This document shows, in pieces, positions 61,801 through 64,000 of a stretch of DNA of 64,000 nt (its first letter is position 1; each line of letters begins with the position of its first letter). A program made the position numbers and the translations under genes. The DNA is from Owenia fusiformis (Eukaryota > Annelida > Polychaeta > Sabellida > Oweniidae). The stretch lies in contig CAIIXF020000006.1 in the NCBI GenBank assembly GCA_903813345.2, positions 31,538,024 through 31,602,023 on the forward strand, given 5' to 3'. The notes under the pieces are model-generated. The model was not told where the DNA came from, did no database searches, and saw nothing but the letters and a program-made list of their open reading frames with translations.

Positions 61801-62171
61801 AATATAAAAATTTCTCTAAAATTTTGCTGAGCCAATTGTCTTCCTTGGTTCACACCTCTGTAGGGATGGTTCAGTTTACCTAAATGTTTGTTTGAGACCC
61901 CCACCCACACATGAACCTAGTAAGTCAGTCTCCCTTGGCCAATAGGGGAGGGGGGGGGCAGTTTTCTATAGCAAATGTGCTTGAATCCTGTTCAAATCAA
62001 AACGTGGATTTTCCCCTTGCTTTATTTATTTGGGTGCTCATCTTGTAGGCATCTGGAGAGACCGTGTATCCATCAGACATGGCAAGTCAGTCCAAGGAAC
62101 TACATGGAATGTTTGTTCTGGCAACAGTTGCTAATGCTACCATAGAAACATTGGATGCTCCAGAAGCTTTG
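21486..62171 (+). CDS. Xanthine dehydrogenase/aldehyde oxidase family molybdo-flavoenzyme, N-terminal 604 residues (15 exons, 3' partial)
   Basis: The family oxidises purines or aldehydes at a molybdopterin centre and passes electrons through two 2Fe-2S clusters to FAD. Exons: 21486-21588, 22060-22229, 36836-36996, 37291-37367, 41028-41086, 41642-41843, 42028-42098, 48676-48822, 51120-51222, 55673-55827, 59539-59652, 60153-60219, 61025-61125, 61526-61684, 62049-62171. All join in frame at GT-AG introns, 1812 nt in total. Cluster ligands: C62, C67, C70, C92 (plant-type domain) and C132, C135, C167, C169 (helical domain). The FAD domain follows, with KLVVGNT near residue 250; [13 protein letters not shown] opens the molybdopterin part. 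That remaining half is beyond the window, so substrate residues separating xanthine dehydrogenase from aldehyde oxidase cannot be read. The ATG at 21486 gives a short normal N-terminus; an acceptor-like TTTTTAG before 21449 suggests an upstream non-coding exon. Confidence 0.92.
21765..21936. repeat. Two tandem copies of a 92-bp intron sequence
   Basis: TCATGAACTTAATATTCC at 21765 recurs at 21857, and about 80 bp that follow are nearly identical. A recent simple duplication within intron 1 of the oxidase gene. Confidence 0.85.
22060..22229 (+). CDS. Oxidase exon 2 (first 2Fe-2S cluster)
   Basis: Residues 35-91. Contains CHQGGCGAC (C62, C67, C70), three of the four ligands of the plant-type cluster. 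Bounded by GTTTCAG and GTGAGT. Confidence 0.93.
22731..22783. repeat. Left inverted flank of the 129-bp array
   Basis: About 50 bp including TTGGAATGTGTGTATC (read on the minus strand) recur inverted at 28483-28537 with about 90% identity by eye. The two copies bracket the array. Confidence 0.75.
22908..28474. repeat. Tandem array of 129-bp units (about 45 copies)
   Basis: The unit contains GTGTTCAATAGAGTAGACTC, TTCACTGGGCACAGATCTTC and TTTTACTGTACTGAAATCAC. Exact 129-bp spacing is seen, for example from 23154 to 23283. Shorter variants lack AAGGCCCT-containing or GTGTTCATT-containing blocks. A higher-order copy exists: the series from about 23391 repeats from about 25999 (offset 2608, falling to 2352 by 24606/26958, so two units were gained or lost). 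Stops in all useful frames; not coding. Confidence 0.95.
28483..28537. repeat. Right inverted flank of the 129-bp array
   Basis: Inverse copy of 22731-22783, beginning AAAATTGGAATGTGTGTATC. Immediately followed by the LINE reverse-transcriptase fragment. Confidence 0.75.
28545..29665 (+). pseudogene. LINE reverse transcriptase fragment (main part)
   Basis: Non-LTR retrotransposon reverse transcriptase, CR1/jockey-like by its motifs. Visible: [19 protein letters not shown] (28562 on), [10 protein letters not shown] (about 28830-28860), [13 protein letters not shown] (28915-28955), then the thumb and C-terminal region [41 protein letters not shown] and [11 protein letters not shown]. The catalytic FADD motif reads FADN (28924-28935), which should abolish activity. 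Frameshifts occur near 28630, 28960 and 29440. The N-terminal endonuclease is missing. The C-terminus is cut after EVVE by the Polinton and resumes at 36536. Confidence 0.9.
29700..30390. repeat. Tandem GGTTACTGATAA/GATAAGAGAG repeats in left Polinton TIR
   Basis: Units with TTACTGATAA, GATAAGAGAGA and AATAAACTGATAA repeat through this part of the TIR, preceded by alternating GTGACGTCATAGGTCACGTG-type blocks. The inverse array lies in the right TIR at about 35870-36470, a useful check that the two TIRs belong to one element. Confidence 0.8.
31147..31242. repeat. CCG/CCA trinucleotide tract at inner edge of left TIR
   Basis: About 95 bp of CCG/CCA triplets. The open frame across it (poly-proline) is a by-product. 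The mirror tract is at 33402-33497. Confidence 0.9.
31362..31796 (-). CDS. Small basic protein of the Polinton derivative (144 aa), function unknown
   Basis: Intact 144-codon frame directly downstream of the ATPase gene on the same strand (61-bp gap), consistent with co-transcription. No catalytic motif seen. The middle is charged ([16 protein letters not shown]) and the C-terminal 25 residues are very basic (FKKPKKKRD, then GKRQRRQ), suggesting nucleic-acid binding or nuclear targeting. The position beside the packaging ATPase would suit a virion or core protein of the Polinton/adintovirus gene set, but I cannot assign it to a named family. A start at the second methionine ([12 protein letters not shown]) is also possible. 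Confidence 0.7.
   Translation of the reverse strand: MSIIYLRETEEATMPKIVPYVDDPEVWKKFIRAQVEGRVIEHAGHGRRGKLKWIPVSSVREPIVQHVSPTEAVYQRAKAEIDKQQKEMAERDLPSKRVYRQMSDNDSFDHTYNGNVMNRLFKKPKKKRDVMVYSGPPGKRQRRQ
31857..33293 (-). CDS. Polinton packaging ATPase (FtsK/HerA, A32-like) with N-terminal zinc finger, 478 aa
   Basis: P-loop ATPase of the FtsK/HerA type that, in Polintons and related viruses, pumps DNA into capsids. Walker A is GPTGCGKT at residues 51-58 and Walker B LVVIDD at 123-128, with a polar residue sensor region after it ([11 protein letters not shown]). An N-terminal C2H2 finger (C5, C8, H21, H26) precedes the ATPase, and a second CxxC...H...C finger-like motif (HCKDCGTVL) lies near residue 300. 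The C-terminus is acidic ([17 protein letters not shown]). The frame is uninterrupted although the partner genes are gone, so the copy is young or its ATPase has been kept. A full-length, two-finger version is longer than minimal Polinton ATPases. Confidence 0.88.
   Translation of the reverse strand: MDYICSVCSGTFARKDILLRHMRNIHTKDETNFDLDSPIQFRHPFTKIVAGPTGCGKTTYVVDLIDRAEQLINPPPQRIVWFFKQWQPLYAEIKRKQPHIEFVMGLCDDLMKPDYFDGNVTNLVVIDDLMADLNKAVTLLYTAGFHHKNISIITLQQNIFPPNGESRTMSLNSHYLVLFKNPRDQRQISVLASQMYPGKTHILLDIYRQATENPFGYLVVDLKQETEDGSRLKPNALQQVAESVPYTSFQHFYNTAGSSTAQQRQDMSEFRPNTIVQPTQMDATYPGPMDDVTLRNPSVLHLPHCKDCGTVLITTKHADIHQKYCQYEDSGKNEPHAEDLKENYTFSTLKQNVLDVLKKEADTLYEKYTTRGLPEKEITQRLKAKLYPKAKSEFLNDYGEILRLFIEVKDADVHREIVEEIEFLVDQDMSLSRAIRKTLAKYSYIADEMFNDEASIDGHDSEDTDTSGEMEEERSEIL
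33402..33497. repeat. CGG/TGG trinucleotide tract at inner edge of right TIR
   Basis: Inverse of the tract at 31147-31242, with different triplet order. The poly-proline frame on the minus strand here is a by-product. Confidence 0.9.
33621..35088 (+). mobile_element. Helitron/HINE-like element, second family, inside the right Polinton TIR
   Basis: The Polinton's two TIRs let the empty site be read: the left TIR runs uninterrupted where the right one is split, with TTA on both sides (33618-33620 and 35089-35091). The element starts GACTCCAGATGTCAATCTGG (itself a hairpin), has ATCTGGAGTC (inverse of the start) at 35045-35054, then the hairpin AATTGAACTTCGTTCAATT, and ends AAAATCTAG. A TATCC/TTCCT microsatellite lies at 34787-34975. 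The body has imperfect tandem blocks such as GACTTCCGGTTCGGAAGT (34082, 34559, 34683). No protein. 1468 bp. Confidence 0.75.
36536..36622 (+). pseudogene. LINE reverse transcriptase fragment, C-terminal end
   Basis: After removing the Polinton and one GTGGAA, the frame continues from EVVE into [20 protein letters not shown] and ends YRALK followed by TAA at about 36620, the usual C-terminus of this LINE type. This joins it to 28545-29665. Confidence 0.88.
36836..36996 (+). CDS. Oxidase exon 3 (cluster 1 last ligand, start of cluster 2)
   Basis: Residues 92-144 plus two bases. Begins CLCPIF with C92, the fourth ligand of cluster 1; [13 protein letters not shown] gives C132 and C135 of the second cluster. 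Bounded by TTTCAG and GTAAGT. Confidence 0.94.
37291..37367 (+). CDS. Oxidase exon 4 (cluster 2 ligands)
   Basis: Residues 145-170 plus one base: [20 protein letters not shown] then ICRCTG, with C167 and C169. Bounded by TTTGCAG and GTAAAG. Confidence 0.94.
37440..41027. repeat. Tandem array of about 67-bp units carrying acceptor-site copies (about 34 units)
   Basis: The unit contains GAATTACTATGATATTTATAG, then GGTTCTGTCCCATAC and ATGTATATTGCAATGGGG. Spacing is 67 bp (for example 37512, 37579, 37646), a little shorter in places. The array runs directly into exon 5, whose own acceptor and start are TTTATAG/GGTTTCGTCCCATAC followed by ...TGCAATG. Each unit is therefore a copy of the 3' end of intron 4 plus the first 25-30 bases of exon 5. 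Split at 37897-39202 by a Helitron-like insertion. Confidence 0.93.
37897..39202 (-). mobile_element. Helitron/HINE-like element, copy C, inserted in the 67-bp array
   Basis: On the minus strand it starts TCCCATCGAACTAAGTTCGG after an A, has a GTCC-type microsatellite (39125-39165), GTTCGATGGGA near the other end, a hairpin ACGCTTTGGCGT and a final CTGG before a T. The body is a tandem of about 115-160-bp units, each with AAAATGGCGGCCATTTT and ATGAACAAAATCGCTCCAC. Same terminal architecture as copies B and D, but a diverged sub-family and larger (1306 bp). Confidence 0.75.
41028..41086 (+). CDS. Oxidase exon 5
   Basis: Residues 171-190, [20 protein letters not shown], equivalent to the conserved 'CRCTGYRPIL' stretch that ends the second 2Fe-2S domain. 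Its acceptor and first bases are the source of, or derive from, the adjoining array. Confidence 0.92.
41642..41843 (+). CDS. Oxidase exon 6 (start of FAD domain)
   Basis: Residues 191-257 plus one base. A Cys-rich linker ([12 protein letters not shown]) precedes the FAD domain: [15 protein letters not shown] and [13 protein letters not shown], the latter matching the pyrophosphate-binding loop of the family. Bounded by TTGTAG and GTAAAA. Confidence 0.93.
42028..42098 (+). CDS. Oxidase exon 7
   Basis: Residues 258-281, [19 protein letters not shown] then YHIK, FAD domain. The donor AAAG/GTATGTACC at 42099 is the first unit of the 45-bp array. Confidence 0.93.
42099..48466. repeat. Tandem array of 45-bp units (about 141 copies) starting at the exon 7 donor
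   Basis: The unit is GATATGTACCAACACATTCTC followed by ACCATTTAGATCTAATGCATCAAG, each containing a BglII-type AGATCT. The real donor reads AAG/GTATGTACCAAC and the repeats CAAGGATATGTACCAAC, one extra A that removes the GT. Variants alternate ATTTAG, ATATAG, ATAAAG, and TGCATC/TGTATC; a CCTGAAGATC variant is 2 bp shorter. A higher-order copy exists: the CCTGAAG marker at 45898 and 46212 recurs at 47156 and 47470 (offset 1258). Because 45 is divisible by 3, long open frames occur on both strands; none is a gene. Confidence 0.96.
48676..48822 (+). CDS. Oxidase exon 8
   Basis: Residues 282-330: [20 protein letters not shown] to VASTPVRN, the FAD-domain segment that in xanthine dehydrogenase reads 'ITFGAACPLS...' and ends before the conserved 'VRNVAS'. 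Bounded by TTTCAG and GTAAGT. Confidence 0.93.
49050..49700. repeat. AAGGTCA-rich dispersed repeat, copy 3
   Basis: In oxidase intron 8. Shares with 9560-10095 the blocks TTCAACTTGCTT, CAAGTTCTCAGGAGTTCAAA, TTCAGTGA, AAAGGTCAAAAAAGTTGATT and TAGGTCACAAACT in order, and is partly duplicated within itself (49135 and 49515). Confidence 0.65.
49796..50608 (+). mobile_element. Helitron/HINE-like element, copy D (complete)
   Basis: In oxidase intron 8. Nearly identical to copy B (19880-20673): TCCCAACGAACGAAGTTCG start after A, GTCAGTCAGTC microsatellite 49835-49905, GTTCGTTGGGA, hairpin ACTCCGCGGAGT, and ATCTAG end before T. 813 bp; the high identity to copy B implies recent activity. The open frame at 49718-49942 is by-product. 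Confidence 0.78.
51120..51222 (+). CDS. Oxidase exon 9
   Basis: Residues 331-364 plus one base: [20 protein letters not shown] then [14 protein letters not shown]. Corresponds to the 'VASLGGNI...SDLNPVL...GA.L.L' part of the FAD domain. Bounded by CATTAG and GTGGGT. Confidence 0.92.
51461..51620 (+). promoter_or_regulatory. Possible intronic promoter cluster
   Basis: Within 160 bp of oxidase intron 9 lie CCAAT (51465), ATTGG (51517, inverted CCAAT), a perfect CRE TGACGTCA (51541-51548), a TATA/CArG-like CCATATATAG (51559-51568) and ATTGG (51600), followed by a good donor sequence GCG/GTGAGT at 51609. The patch is more GC-rich than its surroundings. It could start an alternative transcript lacking the Fe-S domains, or be the promoter of an old retroelement; no transcript evidence is available. 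Confidence 0.35.
52645..54115. repeat. GC-rich minisatellite, inverted about 53680
   Basis: The left half is built from CCCCCAGAAGCTATACNGTGG-type units of about 25-40 bp with AGTGGCCCC spacers. From about 53685 the same motif appears inverted as GTATAGCTTCTGGGGGCC. Many open frames on both strands, none plausible as protein. Confidence 0.9.
54168..54799. mobile_element. Insertion (about 630 bp) in right palindrome arm only
   Basis: The left arm reads GGCTGTCATACGGCCTC across the site (on the complementary strand). In the right arm the same sequence is split after GGCTGTCA and resumes at TACGGCCTC, with TCA on both sides. The inserted DNA is AT-rich and has no recognised ends or gene. A deletion from the left arm is the alternative. 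Confidence 0.6.
55673..55827 (+). CDS. Oxidase exon 10
   Basis: Residues 365-416: [20 protein letters not shown] to [11 protein letters not shown]. The C-terminal FAD-domain segment; family members read '..YK.MPRAQN..A.VNAG'. The acceptor GTTGCAG lies 115 bp past the palindrome end, and the donor GAG/GTATGT opens the 84-bp array. Open frame before 55673 is intron. Confidence 0.93.
55813..59090. repeat. Tandem array of 84-bp units with intact splice donors (about 39 copies)
   Basis: The unit starts TGCCAAGGGCAGAG/GTATGTATTG (the last 14 bases of exon 10 plus its donor) and continues through TGTAGTGTTTTCATACTACT and ACATACCCCAATTGACCATT. All copies keep GAG/GTATGT except one with GTATTT at about 58759. 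The exon frame is open through the unit (28 residues each). One unit near 56135 lacks 8 bp (AATTGACC), so the exon frame ends at a stop at 56164-56166, and a different register is open from there to 59098. GAAGCCC units dominate early, GAAACCC units from about 57090 on, showing local spread of variants. Confidence 0.97.
59539..59652 (+). CDS. Oxidase exon 11
   Basis: Residues 417-454: [20 protein letters not shown] to [10 protein letters not shown]. Equivalent to '[10 protein letters not shown]...' and 'I.YGG..P' of the family's FAD domain. Bounded by CTTGTAG and GTAAGT. Confidence 0.93.
59940..60075. repeat. Dispersed repeat, copy 1
   Basis: Shares GTCACCA-CACAAGTG-TGAC, CCAACTT, TGTGGATG, TCTGTAAC and AATGGCAGGT-GTG in order with 63480-63602. 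About 125 bp; no coding content. Confidence 0.65.
60153..60219 (+). CDS. Oxidase exon 12
   Basis: Residues 455-476 plus one base: [20 protein letters not shown] then LQG. FAD-domain C-terminus. Bounded by GATCAG and GTATGT. Confidence 0.92.
60220..61024. other. Oxidase intron 12
   Basis: No mobile element ends found. Scattered GTGTTC/GTTCAGATT motifs at about 60570-60710 loosely recall the GTGTTC-rich 129-bp array but show no regular period. Confidence 0.4.
61025..61125 (+). CDS. Oxidase exon 13
   Basis: Residues 477-510: [20 protein letters not shown] then [13 protein letters not shown]. The helix 'YR..L...L.YKF' closes the FAD domain. Bounded by CTACAG and GTACCA. Confidence 0.92.
61526..61684 (+). 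CDS. Oxidase exon 14 (linker)
   Basis: Residues 511-563: [40 protein letters not shown] and [13 protein letters not shown]. Corresponds to the linker with 'RP.S.G.Q.Y' that joins FAD and molybdopterin parts. Bounded by TTTCAG and GTCAGT. Confidence 0.93.
62049..62171 (+). CDS. Oxidase exon 15 (start of molybdopterin part)
   Basis: Residues 564-604: [12 protein letters not shown] then [20 protein letters not shown], equivalent to 'QASGEA.Y.DD' and the first strand of the a/b hammerhead domain. Donor GTGAGT. No further exon is visible to the window end, so about 650-700 residues should lie to the right. Confidence 0.92.
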
Positions 62172-62867
62172 GTGAGTAAAGTTGAGCAATAAAAGGAGCA
62201 TTTCTCAAATGACCCAACAGGTTGATAATGAAATATAATTCTGTTTTTTTAATTTTCTAATTTTTCGCTGGCTGAAAAAAGTACTGGAAATGTTAAGCTC
62301 CCAAGAGAAGGAAATTGTGACAGAAATTGTTATAGGGCTTACTAGTGATCTTGTTTATGGGTTATCCTGCCATCAATATAAGTTGTGATGAAGAACAACT
62401 TCAAATTTCTGAACTCAAACCATTATTAATCAATGTGTAAACTTTATTCTCTTTTTATAATGATTACCAATAATTGCAATGCCAATTCTAATTGAGGATT
62501 TGGGTGATTTATGTATTTTGAGAATGATACAATTATATTGGAGGAATCGGGCAGAGCACATTTGATTGCCAAAATTGCTTACTTTTTACTTTCTAAAGGA
62601 CAAGGTGCAATTATTGGCAAATATCCCTATGGTCAAAATGAATCATTCGTAGGTGTAACATGAAGAATAAAATGTCATATAATACTTTGAAAAATATTAA
62701 AGTGCTCAGACACACATAAGCTGAGATAGGGATCATTTCGTTCAGTAAGGTTGTATTGACTTACATGGGGCTGTGCACCATTGACTTAACATGAGGGTAT
62801 CAGCAGATCCCAATAGAGGCCATTGGTTTCAATTGATTATCACATAAATACCAAAAATACACTATGA

Positions 62868-62962
62868 CCTGAATCGATTGCAAACTTAATAATTTCACAA
62901 TCCGACACAAATGGTTTATCTCATCAAATGTGCAAATATGAAGTTTGCAATCGATTCAGGTC
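62868..62962. repeat. Short inverted repeat (about 21-bp arms)
   Basis: GACCTGAATCGATTGCAAAC near 62870 recurs inverted as GTTTGCAATCGATTCAGGTC near 62943, separated by about 50 bp. Could be a small hairpin or the two ends of a tiny MITE. Confidence 0.8.
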
Positions 62963-63479
62963 ATACTTAAAAGTAAAAGATTGTACATTTTTTCATCATT
63001 TTTTCCCTACAAAATGGCTATAGAAAAATGCTCCAAAAACAACTTTTACACTTATCAAATATCATACAAGTTTGTAAAACCAAAGATTATACTATTATAT
63101 TTCATTATGTAGTAACATATTTGGATAAGATGCAGGGATGCGTATGATGTAAATGGATTTTGACAGGCACAAAAATATTTCCTGGTTTGGAATCTATGCC
63201 TCTACACTTCATGATTGAATTATGACCCTCATAAGTGGTCTATACATCAATACAGTGCTGAATATAGGTCAACAAGATACTAGTGTGCATATAAATGTAA
63301 TAATTGAAGCAGAATACTCATTTTGAAAAATCAGATGAATTATTTTTTTCCCATGGGGAGATCCCAATGGCGGGTGTATAAGGTCCTTTTCAAGATATAG
63401 AAATATTTGTTGATTGTCTATTGCATTTCCTTGATCAAGTTACTTGCATCTGATTAAAAAATGTAAAGGTTTTAGGTTT

Positions 63480-63602
63480 TTATGTCACCACTACAAGTGT
63501 TGACATATTGTTATGGTCCCCAACTTGTGGATGGTGTTCGGCAGTAGGTGTCTGTAACTAATGGCAGGTGGTGACCTTTTGCATTTTAATGCTTTGTTGT
63601 TT
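63480..63602. repeat. Dispersed repeat, copy 2
   Basis: Second copy of the sequence at 59940-60075, same orientation, in oxidase intron 15; ends in ...TTAATGCTTTGTTGTT. Confidence 0.65.
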
Positions 63603-64000
63603 TTATCATGGATAAGAGAAATCACATATTGTATATTGCTAACTTTGATGATTACACACCTGTATTAACATTTTTTCAACATTATTTATTTATTTAAACT
63701 TAGGATTATACTTTTATTGACATACATGTATACTAGATTACATTAGTCATAACTACATGGTAAATTACATATCTAAACTACAAAACACTTCTAGCTAAAC
63801 TAAAAATATAAAAATATGTTATGTTTAAGGTAACTACTAATAATATTTACATTTTCTTCATTATATATTGATTGTGATATACTATTTAAAGTTACGTTTT
63901 TGAGATCTCTTCAAAACATGATTTTGGTCATTCTGAATGAAGGTATTGAATGTGATTTAAAAGTACATGGAAGTATTGTCACATAATTCAGATTCAAGAA

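Larger units (their letters stand above)
62172..64000. other. Oxidase intron 15, runs off the window
   Basis: No exon found. Contains a short perfect inverted repeat (62868-62962) and copy 2 of the dispersed repeat (63480-63602). Otherwise AT-rich and featureless. Confidence 0.6.

Overview
The window is a gene-poor, repeat-rich stretch of animal nuclear DNA. Genes are broken by GT-AG introns, the ferritin mRNA carries an animal-type iron-responsive element, and the intervening DNA holds LINE, Polinton/Maverick, Helitron-like, piggyBac-like and hAT-like elements. The two proteins and the transposon mix suit a marine invertebrate, possibly a lophotrochozoan or invertebrate deuterostome; the sequence alone does not fix the species.

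Two protein-coding host genes are supported, both on the + strand. (1) A complete heavy-chain-type ferritin gene (TATA box 3402, IRE 3447-3480, coding exons 3555-3662, 7518-7787 and 8384-8527, polyA signal 8946) encodes 173 residues with a full ferroxidase centre. (2) The first 604 residues of a xanthine dehydrogenase/aldehyde oxidase family molybdo-flavoenzyme are spread over 15 coding exons from 21486 to 62171. They cover both 2Fe-2S domains, the FAD domain and the start of the molybdopterin part; the remainder lies past the right edge. Both products depend on iron (storage, and Fe-S cofactor use), but nothing here shows joint regulation.

Layout: 1-3380 intergenic with a LINE tail; 3400-8970 ferritin, whose first intron holds a TTAA-flanked foldback element and a 605-bp tandem repeat element; 9000-21450 intergenic with LINE debris, Helitron-like elements, a hAT-like element with 8-bp target duplication, other inverted-repeat elements and a tRNA-derived SINE; 21450-64000 the oxidase gene. 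About 19 kb of the oxidase gene is tandem array: 129-bp units (22908-28474), 67-bp units (37440-41027), 45-bp units (42099-48466), a GC-rich minisatellite inside a 3.7-kb palindrome (51831-55558), and 84-bp units (55813-59090). Intron 2 also holds a LINE reverse-transcriptase fragment split by a 6.9-kb Polinton derivative with a perfect 6-bp target duplication; the Polinton's own right TIR is split by a further element.

The most unusual signal: three of the arrays each abut an exon and carry copies of that exon's splice site. The 67-bp array ends at the exon 5 acceptor and repeats the acceptor plus the exon start. The 45-bp array starts at the exon 7 donor but with GT changed to GAT in the repeats. 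The 84-bp array starts at the exon 10 donor and repeats an intact donor about 39 times, with a unit length divisible by three and no stop in the exon frame. I know of no described system of this kind; whether it affects splicing or is only where the repeats happened to start is open.
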